From Siphonodentalium dalli (taxonomy: Eukaryota; Mollusca; Scaphopoda; Gadilida; Siphonodentaliidae): a stretch of 64,000 nucleotides of DNA. Position 1 is the first letter of the stretch, and the number at the start of each line of letters is the position of its first letter. The notes under the pieces are model-generated. The model did no database searches, was not told the DNA's origin, and saw nothing but the letters and a program-made list of their open reading frames with translations. Position numbers and translations under genes: made by a program. Below, piece by piece: positions 22,281 through 34,900 of the stretch. The stretch spans positions 241,221,530-241,285,529 of the forward strand of contig CP136065.1 in assembly GCA_032622095.1 (NCBI GenBank), read 5' to 3'.

Positions 22281-22852
22281 ATAATGCTTCAGGCCTTCGA
22301 TTATGAGGCGTGCGATCGCGCTCGCGCACCATAGCACGCCTGAAATTAAATCTTGGCGAGTAATTAATCACACTCCTCGTCGATATTAGGCGCACGATTG
22401 AAAAAGGGTTTATAATAACGATCAACCTTGTTTGCTGGAGAAGACTGACAGACATGCCGTATACGACGGAAGTAATTGTTTTAAGTTTTGCGCATGCGCT
22501 AGAACATTATTATAGTCAGGTGCGTTTAGCGATGTCGTCGCATTCGTATGTAGGTCTGAGTAATTCTCGGCTAGATATTACATGGTCTCTGACCGCATTT
22601 CATAACAACTTACATCCAACGGAAGCATTACGACGCAATTCGAGAATGGAGTTTTAATTACTTCAATGTGGAGAATACATGTGTACAAGATGAATCACAA
22701 TGGTGATAAAATTGATTTAATTTTGAGTCTTCGTTTGTCATTTTATACCCCCGAAATATCCACCAAAATCACACGCCTGGGTTTCAGGTTAGGCGAGTGA
22801 CCAACCACACTCCTGCATTTTACAGAATCGAAGGCCTGATGCTTGACGAAAT
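22281..22852. mobile_element. Element with tgcttcaggccttcgatt inverted ends
   Basis: Left end 'atgcttcaggccttcgatta'; right end 'gaatcgaaggcctgatgctt'. The interior repeats 'ggcgagtaattaatcacact' and 'ggcgagtgaccaaccacact'. It includes a gcgcatgcgct site at about 22488 and a CpG-rich patch. Open frames on either strand show no domain. Confidence 0.6.
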
Positions 22853-22894
22853 CATGTAATCTAATGACGGTGACAACCTTAACATAGAGATAAA

Positions 22895-23322
22895 TCAGGG
22901 TAGAAAATCAGCACCAATTTACTGTAATAATAAAAGTCAATAAGGAGAAGTGACCTCCCAATTTGAAACCTCTAGGATGGGCCTGAGAGACAAATAAACC
23001 TCCAGAATGGTCCCTGAGAGACAAATACGAATGTTCAAGGGAGATGGATGACAAGATCCCAATTTTGAAACAAAGGAAAGCGTTTCCAAGATTCATGCAC
23101 TGTAGAAGTATTATAGACACAACGAGCGCCAGTTTATAGTGCATTGTCTGATAACACTATCATGTTGTATTTTTGTGAACTTCCCAAGGAAAATGATTTT
23201 TATAGCAGACAGCATTTTGTTGCAGAAATGCTAAAATTGTTCGAAATATACGATTTTGGAACGTGCCAGCCAAGCGAAGATAGCATGACCCGTGTTTGGC
23301 ACGACGTATAAAATGGGCCATA
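22895..23322. mobile_element. Inverted relative of the 2045-2722 element
   Basis: On the minus strand it reads 'tgtctataatacttctacag', 'ttgggatcttgtcatcc' and 'tttagcatttctgcaac' in the same order as 2150-2480. A 32-bp internal duplication carries 'cctgagagacaaata'. The right end has 'cacgacgtataaaatgggcc'. Confidence 0.65.
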
Positions 23323-23391
23323 GATCCACTAAATTTAAGCTTGTTAGCAGGATAACTTAACAAAATTAATGTCAACCAACTTTATTTACAT

Positions 23392-23467
23392 AAATGCACT
23401 GGTTTTGAAACTCGATCAAGATATGAAGATAGCACATATACTGATCAAGTTTCAAAACCAGTGCATT
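23392..23467. repeat. Short hairpin (aaatgcactggttttgaaac)
   Basis: 'aaatgcactggttttgaaac' is inverted as 'gtttcaaaaccagtgcattt' 36 bp later, with 'tcgatcaag'/'ctgatcaag' at the arm bases. It is a discrete stem-loop of 76 bp, not obviously one of the larger families. Confidence 0.75.
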
Positions 23468-23727
23468 TCAACATTTCTCATTTTTATGACCCTCAGATTT
23501 ATATTTGATTTGATAATTAAGAGTGATTTATCAAAATCACATAATTATAAGTGGCAAAGTAGCCATCATGCCATGACATCTATTTAGCATAGGTATGAAT
23601 ACTCATGTGAGCATTACCTTGCATTTGACCTTTTCCTTTCAATCACTATGGGTTGCTTAGCTTTCTACATTCTTTGGCACATATCCATGAGCGATGGGTC
23701 GCCGCCGACATTTCTCAATTTGCGTCT

Positions 23728-24160
23728 TTAACCCTTTACCCAACAAAGCGGCCAAAAACGCCCATTAAAGCTTCAACAGCCTAAAATATCTTCGGTCTGT
23801 CTCAATAACACCATACAAATATGGATATCATTGGAACCGGTTCATTGACCACATTGTGATGGTTACAGTTATGCCCTGTGCCAATGTATTCTCTTATATA
23901 TGCGAGTCGACCATAGGTCGCCTCGCATATATAAGAGAATGCATTGGCCATTTTTTCTTACATTCTTTAACAATTTTTTAATTTTTTCTTACATTTTTTA
24001 ACATTTTTAATAATATTTTTCTACATTCTTTGACAATTTTATCATTTTTAATATGTGTTAAGCCAATGCATTCTCTTATATATGCGAGGCGGCATATGGT
24101 CAACTCGCATATATAAGAGAATGCATTGGCACAGGGCCGTTCTGTTGGGTAAAGGGTTAA
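23728..24160. mobile_element. piggyBac-like TTAA MITE, CCCTTTACCC family
   Basis: TTAA at 23728 and 24157. Ends are CCCTTTACCCAACAAAGCGG and ttctgttgggtaaaggg. Two hairpin cassettes, with an expanded T-rich centre containing repeated 'ttttcttacatt'. Confidence 0.92.
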
Positions 24161-24410
24161 CCACAATATCTTGATCGAGAGTGGGGTGTTTAAATTTAGA
24201 AAACTGGGACTTAAAGAGATTACCTAGGAACAATTTCCAAATGATTATCTCTTTACTACACCCAGAATTATGTTAGCAATATGATTATAGAAATTCACTG
24301 AAATTTACTGTAATAACATCATGAACACATTTCTATTTTGACAACATCAACACATAAGCATACACAATATGGAATAAATGCGACCCTATATAGGAAATTC
24401 AAACAATTAA

Positions 24411-24510
24411 AACTTAAGCCATCACAAACATAAGATAATATGTGTCTTCGATACTCTTCCAGTTAAGCCATCACAAACATATAAGATAATATGTGTCATC
24501 GATACTCTTT
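24411..24510. repeat. ~51-bp tandem duplication
   Basis: 'ttaagccatcacaaacata' ... 'gataatatgtgtcttcgata' is repeated once with minor differences. Confidence 0.85.
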
Positions 24511-24690
24511 CTCGTGTGATTCTGATAACAGATTTAAAAACATTCAACTGCACAAAGTTTTTGATGTTGGTAGATAGAGCCTTGTTTCCACAGACAACAT
24601 CTATATATTGTACGCAAACATGCTGCCTATTTATGACGACATTAGTGGTGGATAATGATACCCCCAATTTGATTACTATCTTAACGTTAT

Positions 24691-24926
24691 TTAACCCTTT
24701 GAGTGCCAGGTTGATTTTTGTATCAACCCATATACCCTGTGCCAATGCATTCTCTTATATATGCGAGTCGACCATAGGTCGCCTCGCATATATAAGAGAA
24801 TGCACTGGCCTAACAATTTTTTCTTACAATTTTTTACAATTTGAATATATTTTATTATATTCTTTAACAGACTTATTGTGAAGGTTTAGGGCCGATAATA
24901 TCGGCCCCTGGCACTCAAAGGGTTAA
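24691..24926. mobile_element. TTAA MITE, CCCTTTGAGTGCCAGG family, single cassette
   Basis: TTAA at 24691 and 24923. Left end CCCTTTGAGTGCCAGGTTGA leads through 'gtatcaacccatata' to one hairpin cassette. The right end 'ggcccctggcactcaaaggg' has a different subterminal module (gggccgataatatcggccc). The two sides differ except at the tips. Confidence 0.9.
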
Positions 24927-25077
24927 AAAAAAGCACCAAGTTAGAAATGCACAAGATAGGGGCAATTTGTAAGATATAACCTGCGCCTCAATATTCATGT
25001 ATCATATCAAATCTACACAAAAATGTGTAGACCATTCTTCAGGCTCTTGTTCTACACGAAACTATCTTCTGTATCAT

Positions 25078-25505
25078 TTAACCCTTTACCCAACAAACCG
25101 GCCAAAAACGCCCAAATAAAGCTTCAACAGCCTAAAATATCTTCGGTCTGTCTCAATAACACCATACAAATATGGATATCATTGGAACCGGTTCATTGAC
25201 CACATTGTGATGGTTATGCCCTGTGCCAATGCATTCTCTTATATATGCGAGTCGACCATAGGTCGCCTCGCATATATAAGAGAATGCATTGGCCTAAAAA
25301 AATATTTTTTTAAACACTTTTTACCATTTTTTCTTACATTTTTTAACAATTTTTATATTATTTTTCTACATTCTTTGACAATTTTATCATGTTTAATATG
25401 TGCTAAGCCAATGCATTCTCTTATATATGCGAGGCGACCTATGGTCGACTCGCATATATAAGAGAATGCATTGGCACAGGGCCGTTGTGTTGGGTAAAGG
25501 GTTAA
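25078..25505. mobile_element. piggyBac-like TTAA MITE, CCCTTTACCC family
   Basis: TTAA at 25078 and 25502. Two inverted hairpin cassettes. The right-hand TTAA is also the left TTAA of the next element (25502), so the two elements abut with one shared target. Confidence 0.92.
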
Positions 25506-25750
25506 CCCATTCTATACTAAATGGATTCTCCCACTCAGTTATAATAGTATGCATCGGAATGGTCTATTTTTCATCTGGAGGGGTGTTCAGGAAATATTAG
25601 CAGACAACAGGTAGAAGAACTGATAATACAAGTGTAGAAGGATTCCTAATTATAGGTGGGAATGTTCAGATAATAAGTTTTTGAAACAACCGATGGTTAT
25701 TATCTGTCCATTTCCTAAGTGAATGAGTGTTTAGTAAAGACAGGGTTGAA
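25502..25750. mobile_element. Possible TTAA element, CCCATTCTATACTAAATGG type
   Basis: Left end TTAACCCATTCTATACTAAA; right side 'gtgtttagtaaagacagggt' followed by TTGA rather than TTAA. The inner sequence ('tgttcaggaaatatt', 'gtagaaggattcctaa', 'gaatgttcagataataag') recurs at 25973-26616, 3780-3990, 16890-17010 and 62855-62990. Confidence 0.6.
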
Positions 25751-25972
25751 TTCTACACAAAATGTGCATGCATAGACACAAAATAATGTGTGCAGATCAT
25801 TCTATATGCTCTAGTTCTACACAAGCCTTTCTTCATGGCCTGTGCATAATAAAACGTGGAGAAATAATTCATCTTATTTATCTCCTATGCATGAGCATTC
25901 CACTCTGAAAACATACACACTTCCCTATTTGTAGAAACTATCAAGACAAAGTCAAACCAAGGTTAACACTTT

Positions 25973-26616
25973 CTATACTAAATGCACATTTATGAGTAGT
26001 TCCTTCAGGAAATGTTCAGTTAATAAGTTCAACAAATGACAATAGGTCGTTTGTTGAACATTTCCCACCAATTAACCCTTTACCCAACAAAACGGCCAAA
26101 ACCGGCCAAATAAAGCTTCAACAGCCTAAAATATCTTCGGTCTGTCTCAATAGAACCATACAAATATGGATATCATTGGAACCGGCTCCTTGACCACATT
26201 GTGATAGTTACAGTTATGCCCTGTGCCAATGCATTCTCTTATATATGCGAGTCGACCATAGGTCGCCTCGCATATACAAGAGAATGCAATGGCCTAAAAA
26301 AAATCTTTTTTTAACACTTTTTAACATTTTTTCTTACATTCTTTAACAATTTTATAATTTTGAATGTGTTAAGCCAATGCATTCTCTTATATATGCGAGG
26401 CGACCTATGGTCGACTCGCATATATAAGAGAATGCATTGGCACAGGGCCCTTCTGTTGGGTAAAGGGTTAATAGTAAGCATTCTGCACTTGTATAATATT
26501 TTCATGTCTGTCTTCTGCTCATTTTTCCTGAACACCTCCCCCAATAAATAATAGATCATTCCAATATATAATTATATAACTGGGTGGGAGAATCCATTTG
26601 GTAAAGAAAGGGTTAA
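25973..26616. mobile_element. TTAA element of the CTATACTAAATG type, hosting another MITE
   Basis: TTAA at 25973 and 26613. Left end CACTTTCTATACTAAATGC; right end 'catttggtaaagaaaggg'. Removing the nested element at 26072-26471 leaves about 245 bp, the same size as 25502-25750. Confidence 0.7.
26072..26471. mobile_element. piggyBac-like TTAA MITE nested in an older TTAA element
   Basis: TTAA at 26072 and 26468. Ends are CCCTTTACCCAACAAAACGG and ttctgttgggtaaaggg. Two hairpin cassettes; very close in sequence to 11985-12384. Confidence 0.93.
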
Positions 26617-26803
26617 GGAGCTAACAACAAACATCCCCATAATGCAACAAAATTCAGTTGTCATCACAAGCTCTCCTTATTCAACATTATATCATTTCCT
26701 TGGACATCTCATTTTGAATTGACACCGAGATTCATTGGAAGCAAAACAGCAACACATTCCTCTTTTGAATATGCAGAATCTTAACCCAATCTCTTATAGA
26801 TTT

Positions 26804-27025
26804 TTATTCTTCTTTCGGTTTACTCTTCACAGATTTTGATTCAGTCTTTTTCGTTACTTTCTTGGTTGTAATTTTGGAGGCTTTCTTCGATGACTTCTTT
26901 CTAACGTCGGTCTTCATCAAACTTTGCACATGTTTTAGTTTACCCTCTGCCTCCATTTTGTTTAGCCACGTCTCCATCTCCGCTTTGTATCTTTCAGTAT
27001 CTTTTGCAGCCATTTCTACGTAAGA
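26804..27025 (-). CDS. TFAM-like terminal exon: box 3 helix 3 and lysine-rich tail
   Basis: 222 bp: SYVEMAAKDTERYKAEMETW closes box 3 (compare the tyrosine-anchored helix 3 of TFAM). Then 50 residues of increasingly basic, Ser/Thr/Lys-rich tail end KSVKSKPKEE and stop. Acceptor ctatttcag. The frame's apparent ATG at 27091 is upstream in the intron and is not used. Vertebrate TFAM also has a short basic C-terminal tail needed for promoter activation; this one is longer and resembles histone H1-like tails. Confidence 0.87.
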   Translation of the reverse strand, partial: SYVEMAAKDTERYKAEMETWLNKMEAEGKLKHVQSLMKTDVRKKSSKKASKITTKKVTKKTESKSVKSKPKEE

Positions 27026-28944
27026 CTGAAATAGCAACAGAGTACGACATTGTAAAATGTTAACGCACTTGTCAAATTTTAACCCTTTCATAGAGTAATG
27101 CCCTAAATAATTGACCCCTTACTGACAGCAGAATTATGGGTAACTTTTCAAGATTTAGTCGAAAATATGGCTTGTTGCCATTCATCGGAAAGCTCTCAGT
27201 GAGAGCTTTCTGATGAATGGCAACAAGCCATATTTCCGACTAAATCCTGAAAAGTTACCCATAATTCTGCTGTCGTTAAGGGGTCAATTATTTAGGGCAT
27301 TACTGTATATATATGTATATTTAATTCAGGAATAAGTCATTTATAGACTCAGATCCACATCACATTACAGTATGTATAATACAAATCTAATCGATGGGAA
27401 TTAAATAATACTCTGCCAGTGCATACTCTTATATATAGCTAGTCTCCCGTAGGGAGCCTCTCATATATAAGAGAATGCACTGGCTTACAAGGTCAAGATA
27501 TATATTGTTAGGCCAATGTATTCTCGTACATATGCGAGGCTCCCTATTGTTAAGTAAACATTGCTGTTAAAGTGGAATCACAGACACAAGTCCAGTTAGT
27601 CCAATCAGATACCAATGTTTAATCAAAATTTGATGGTAAACATAGGAAAAGGTCGAAGCAGTCAGAAAATCATAATCAGACTTAATATTTCGAACTTATT
27701 ACATAATTAGCGACGTTTGTTGACAAATCACAGTGTAAACATTTTTTTTTACATAACAATGGTTTCAACGTGAGAAATTTTGTTATTGGAGAAGTATCAA
27801 TAATGAATATAAGAACGAAATTCATCTATTTCTCCACGTTCTTATTGGTGTTGTTTTTATAACATTTTTTACACATTACCCATTACCTTGGGTCCCTTTA
27901 ACCAATCCTGAGTAGATACCAAAAAATATATCTTTGTTTGGGAGCACAAATATTTATGAGACGACACCATCAATTTGGTGGCATATTCTGCATTTATAAT
28001 ACAACACCATTAATTTGGGTGGTATATTCTGTACAGATATGAATAAGGATACTTACTGACTTACTCTCCTAACACCATTAATTTAGGTGGTTTATTCTGT
28101 ACAGATATGAATAAGGATACTTACTGACTTACTCTCCTCAGGGTATATTCTATACAGATATGAATAAGGATACTTACTGACTTACTCTCCTAACACCATT
28201 AATTTAGGTGGTTTATTCTGTACAGATATGAATAAGGATACTTACTGACTTACTCTCCTCAGGGTATATTCTATACAGATATGAATAAGGATACTTACTG
28301 ACTTACTCTCCTCAGACATTGTTTTCCATACTTTACCGATTTCCTGTAATAAATAAAATATAATATTTTAACATGATAAGATAACATCCTTTATTATATT
28401 TTCATTAACTTTTTAATTCAACATATAAATCATATCTCCACTCCCAGAAGACTGAATGTATTATCCAACTCTCAAGATGTTATCCTACTCTCAACTTTTG
28501 CGTCATTTGGTAACCTTGCGCTTATTTTAAAGGTACTCAATCCGATCAGAGGGTCCTATATTACTATTTATTTGGCTTTGGGGGTAAAAAATATTTGATT
28601 CGAGTCGAGGAACCCACCCATCAAAGCTCAGAGTGATTAGATATCGATTTTTGAAATCTATTATTTTTCGGATATCTAGCCCACAAGTTGGCAGAATACG
28701 TGATCAAATCGGACAAATTGTGGGTGTAAGATGGATAACTATAAAATCAAGTGGTTATTATTGTTATCAATCTTACACCCGCAATTTGTCCGTTTGATCA
28801 ACAACATATCCTGAATAACTACATAGCTACCCATCAACACGGTTGGCGATGGAACAAACTTCTCTCTTGCCAAAAAAATTTGCCAAATAAAATTTCATTT
28901 GCCAAATTCAAAAAGGACTTGCCAAATTTTATTGAGGGTCTGCA

Positions 28945-28982
<38 letters not shown>

Positions 28983-31900
28983 AGTCGGAAAAAATTTGCA
29001 GGCATGTATGCTGATTTTTTACTTTCGACCCTTGTTGGGACCCACCCACCCCCGCGTCCAATTTTTTTTCCCGTTTTCGGCAGTGTTTTTCCGACCATTT
29101 TTGGACACCCACCCCCCTTTTAACACTAAAACAGAGATTTGGTAAAAAAAAACATGGCTGCCAGCAGCCATCTTGGATTTCAAAATTCAATCCATTAGCA
29201 TGGGCTACAGGCTATACTGTTTGTCTGATCATCATGAAATTTGTCATTTATGTTAATATTGACATATAGATGTGTTTTAAGCCAAACTCATTGCAAAAAC
29301 AGTCAAAAAGACTTGCAGGAAAAATATATTTTTGTGTTGCAGAAAAAAATGGTTTGTTAGTCCTATCGACCACCCACCCACCCCGGCATACGTGCCCGGA
29401 CCCGGAAAATACTTTTTTCCACACCCCCCCCCCCCCCCCCCCCCCCCTGGGGTCTGAAGAAAAAATTCATCAACACAAAATTAATGTTTCTTGAGAAATG
29501 CACCTTGTTATAAATAAATTACTTATACAAGCTCGATGCAAACTTCACAGAATTTCACTTTTTCTAACTGTCATGTTTAACCCTTTGAGTGCCAGGTCGA
29601 TTTTTGTATCAACCCATATACCCTGTGCCAATGCATTCTCTTATATATGCGAGTCGACCATATATAAGAGAATGCATTGGCCTAACCTTTTTTTTTTTTT
29701 TTTTTACAATTTTTTTTACAATTTTTTACAATTTTAATAATTTATTCTTATATTCTTTAACAGACTTATTTTGTAGGTTTAGGGCCGATGAGATTGGCCC
29801 CTGGCACTCAAAGGGTTAACAACAGTCGACTAACTATCAATATATTTTTGAATGTCTGTTTTGACAAATGTGTAGGTTTGTTTCGAAGGTTTTTAAGCCT
29901 TCCATGAGTGTAGCTTGTGACAATGTATTCTCTTATATATGCAAGTCTCTGATAGGAAGCCTCAGATATATAAGAGAATATATTGGCATAACAATATATA
30001 CCTTGAGCCAGTGCATTCTCTTATATAAACGAAGCTCCCTATTGGAGACTTGCATATATAAGAGAATGCACTGGCACAGGATCTTTAATGCTGCACCAGC
30101 GCAGCTCCCGTCATGAAAGGATTAAATGAAAGTGTCATTGACACTGAAGCTCAACTTGAATAGGGGCTAATGTCAAATGTTACAGTTAATGGAGTGATAG
30201 GGAATGCAGAATGTTGGTATGTCTATGTATGTTGTCAGCCTAACAAAAACTCCACTGGAAATATAATGGACATGCATGAATGGCATAATGAGAGTTGGGA
30301 GGTTGCGCTTAGCAGCAGTCAGAAATGATTATCGGAATAAAAGATGAGGAAAATTATCACCAAAAACAAAGTTGAAAGCATCTTGTGAAAGTTGGCATGC
30401 AGATTCATAGGTATACTTATTCCTGATTCAGTAATCATGTTTTATTCAGGAACACAGACAAGTTATAATATCTTGCAGATCACACATGACAGAAGATGTT
30501 TGTATACATTTGACAAGACATGATGACAACACTCAGTGGTGGGGAAAACCAGTTCAAAGCAGACATCTCCATATATGGAATTAGAGGTGCAGAAAATAAA
30601 TAGATTTAAAAAATCAAAATCTAATAGCTCTGAGCTTTGAAGGGTGAGTTCCTCGACTCAAATCAAATACTTTTTATCCACGAAGCTGAAGATATAAAAA
30701 GTTAGGGGTGTTAAATCGGACAAGAAATATTTAACCTTTATTAAACTTGTATACTGCACCTCAGGTAGACTGCCTTGTTTTGTTATATAGAAATGCAAAA
30801 AAGCATATTTTGGTTTCTTTGGTCTCCCAAGCCATTCAAGTTCCTGGAAAATAGAAAGAAACTAGAATACAAAACAAACCGATGGCGGTATCTAGGTGGG
30901 CAAAGTTGGCGATGGGCATTTTCAAATTATGCTAAAAAATAATTGAAATCAGTTAATATTTGTTTGAGATTAGTTAATATTAGCTTGACATTGTTTTAAA
31001 AAATTGACAAATTGAAGGTTAGCCGCCTTTAGAATTTTAATGGTACTAATAATTCTTGTGTATATTCTAAATTTAACCCACTGCAATTTCGTATCAGCTG
31101 TTTTAAAGGTCATACGCAAATATTCTGCCCAATTTTCTATAAAATAATTTTTTTTATGAGACTGAAATGTTGGGTGTCTTTTTTCAGAAAACCATGCGAC
31201 AATGATCAACTCAGCTATAGTTACCACTCAAATTACTTACGATATCTTTTACTTTGTTCTCGTTTGCTAGTAATGACTTAGTCACAACTGGTTTGTGCTC
31301 CTTCCATTCAGCCAGTTCTATCATATATTTCTCTTTTGCTTCCTTATACTCATTGATGTATACCTGCATGAAAACAGTATAATAAATTATAATTTATTAA
31401 TTTGTAACATGCGTTAACCCTTTCAGTGCCAGGGTCCGATCTCATTGGCCCTAATTTATGGTCGGTAAAATAGGCCCTAATTTTGTTTTAAATTTTGTTT
31501 TTGTTTTTTGGGTTGAATTATTTTGGGTATGCTTAAGCATGCTATGGCGAATTTAAAAACAAACTGGATAAAACCTTAGTGGCATGTTATAACTCAAAAC
31601 TATCACCACGTATTCATAGTAATAAGTTTGATGCCCATGAAAAACGTAATATTCCCTGGCACTAAACCTACAAAATAAGTCTGTTAAAGAATATAAGAAA
31701 AAATATTAAAATTCTAAAAAATTCTAAAAAATAATAACAAATGATGAAAAATTGTTAGGCCAATGCATTCTCTTATATAGGTCACCTCGCATATATAAGA
31801 GAATGCATTGGCACAGGGTATATGGGTTGATGCAAAAATCGGACTTGGCACTGAAAGGGTTAAGACAGATTAGTTCAAATGCATGCAGCAATTACTATGC

Positions 31901-34900
31901 CACAACCAACATGCAGCTAACTACTATATCACGACTTCTTATCAATCATTTATATATCAATCCACTATGGTAATTGGCTATTTTTTAGACGAGGCAAATT
32001 TCAGAATATGCAGATGTTTTGTTCAAAATTGAAACAAATTGCTGGAAACATTGTCTTAATTTTGAACTGTGGAAGTCTGCAGACAGTAAAAATTCATTGT
32101 TGAATGGCAAAGACAACCAAGCCTGAGAATACCGGTAAGGTGCCTGTCATTTGCAGAATGAGGTCCCAGATGGTGAATTAAGTGACGCTATCATGCATAG
32201 CAGGCTAGCATCACTAAATTCACCCTCTGTGGACCTCATTCTGCTTAGGCCTCATCTTTTCTGGATATTTTCTTTATTATAAAATTTCTATAGAAACTTC
32301 TTCACATAGATTATATTTCTTTTTTAGTTTAGTTTCTCTAAATTAGGCAGATGACACATTGCATAATTGAGGTTCAAGAGGGTGTACATCACAATATTCA
32401 CTAATTGGGAACTTCAATCTGAGTCTATGTCTTGCATAGCAGATGAGGCCATGCAGAATGAGGTCCCAAGAGGGTGAATTTGGTAATGCTAGCATCACTA
32501 AATTCACCCTCTGGGGACCTCATTCTGCAAATGACATCAACACTAAACTCAGACTTGAAGACAACTGAGATAACGAGGACTACAGTGATGCTCTAATTAA
32601 TCGACTCCTTAACCACAGCAGAATTATGGGTAACTTTTCAGGATTTAGTTGGAAATATGGCTTGTTGCCATTCATCGGAAAGCTCTCCCCGAGAGCTTTC
32701 CGATGAATGGCAACAAGCCATATTTCCGACTAAATCCTGAAAAGTTACCCATAATTCTGCTGTGGTTAAGGAGTCGATTAATTAGAGCATCACTGTATCT
32801 TGAAAAACAACAATTTTAAACCAGACCCAACCAAAGTCTTCCATTATAATGGACCAAGTTCCACTTGTAATCTGAAGTTAATTTTAAGTTATACATGTAG
32901 GGCATGCAACTATGCGGATCCTAGACTTTTTAGTCAAGGAAAATGTCGGGCCCAGGCAAATTTTTGCTAATTAAAAGGGCTGCAGAAGGGTAGACTCGAG
33001 TCACAATAACAGCTGCCCAACAAGGAAATTTAGCTCTAAACATATCACCAGATTTACACCTGTATTCAATTTGTCTACAAAATATCAAAATTTGTCAATT
33101 AAAAAAACGGTACAATGAAAAAGTGAGACATTTTTCAAACACAAAGGTAAGCTAATAATAATTGTTTTGATGCATTCTGACCAGCAAAATAGTGTTTCTA
33201 CAGAGAGTTAAAGACTGTTATTTAAAATGACATCACTTTTCTTTTCTTTACTAAATTTAGATAGTATTAAATAGTGATAAATTTTCCTTCGCATTTATAT
33301 AGGTTCTTTTGGCTGATTGGTCCATAAGTGTCTGCTCAATCTGATTGTTTGTGGGCGGGAATTCACAGCACCAATCTTTGCTCTCAAAAACATGCAGACG
33401 CTCATAGAACAATTAGATAGTCAAGCTAGAGATGGGATTATCCAAGTGGGACTAAGGATAACCCCCACAGTACAATTGGGCTACATTAAGGGTAGCCATA
33501 TTAACATACTTGTTTTTTTTTTTTGGAAAAAAATAAACATGAAAGTGTCAATGACACTGTAGCTCAACTTAGGTAGGGGAATAATTTAATGGTTGACAGT
33601 AAATGGAGGAATAGGAAAGGTGCTATAATTGAAATGTCTAAGTAAGACAAGATGTACATGTCAATATCAACATTCATGACAGGTTTCATAATGATCGAAT
33701 CATGGATGTGGTGATTATGGTGTGCCAAAGGATTTAGTGATGCAAAGAGTAAATTATAAAATGGCCACCGGCAGTCATGTTTTTTTCCGAATTACCCCAA
33801 AATGACTTGTTCCCATCTACAGCCTTTACAAATCTCATAATGATCTGACCAAAGGTACGACCTGTAGCCTGTGCCAAAGGATTTAGTCATGCAAAGAGTG
33901 AAATCCAATATGGCTGCTGGCGGCCATGTTTCTTAGCCAAACGACCCCAAAATGACTCGTTCCCCATCTACATGTCAATGTTAACAGCCTTTACAAATCC
34001 CATCTACATGTCATTGTTAACATCCATGACAAATTTCATGAAGATGCGATCAACGCTACGACCTGTAGCCCGCGCCAAAGGATTTAGTCATGCAAAGAGT
34101 AAAATCCAAGATGGCTGCTGGCGGCCATGTTTTTTGGCCGAACGACCCAAAAATGACACGTTCCCATCTACATCTCATTGTTAACATTCATGACAAATTT
34201 CATAAAGTTCCGACCAAAGCTACGACCTGTAGCCCGCGCCAAAGGATTTAGTCATGCAAAGAGTAAAATCCAAGATGGCTGCTGGTGGCCATGTTTTTTG
34301 GCCGAACAACCACAAAATGACTCGTTCCCATCTACATGTCAATGTCAACATTCATGACAAATTTCATAAAGATTAGACCAAAGGTACGACCTGTAGCCCG
34401 CGCCAAAGGAAATTGTTGATGAGGGGGATAAATCCACTAAAAAGGTTGAGAAAAATTGACTGAAAAATGTAGGAATACAAGCTCGGGCAAAGTTGCATCC
34501 ACAGACAGATGAACAACATGATTCCTATATCTCCCCAATAATTTCGTATCGGGTGGTATAATTAATCACTTTCACAAACATTCTATCTCTATCTAGTTAT
34601 GACAAAAGTAGTGAAATTGATATTTTCGCTATTTTTATCTCTAGTTATATATTCAAGCTGAACGTCCCCCAGTAAGAATGTTGAATAATGAATCATACAG
34701 TTTTCTCCTCCTCTGGTAAATTCTTCCATTTTTCGCCATCTTCTTTTGAAATTGGCTGAAAGAAAAACAAGATATTTAGAAAGGAACATAAGATAAATTA
34801 ATTTAGTGCTTTAACTACCTTCAAGGATGGGCTTACTGATGGGTGTCTATAGTAGCGCTGTAACTACGTGCATCAAAGACAATAAAACATGATAAAAAAT

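Noticed and set aside
22228-22657. Two opposite short frames around a CpG-rich patch with a gcgcatgcgct motif
   Set aside because: They fall inside an element with inverted ends (22281-22852). No domain or splice context was found, so they are not called as genes or as a promoter.
26804-27091. Start codon at 27091 for the last HMG exon as a stand-alone small gene
   Set aside because: The segment 27026-27091 precedes a good acceptor (ctatttcag) and is intronic. The exon completes HMG box 3 in phase with upstream exons.
28834-29190. Frames rich in poly-proline or poly-glycine
   Set aside because: Produced by the 37-G tract; no conserved sequence on either side.
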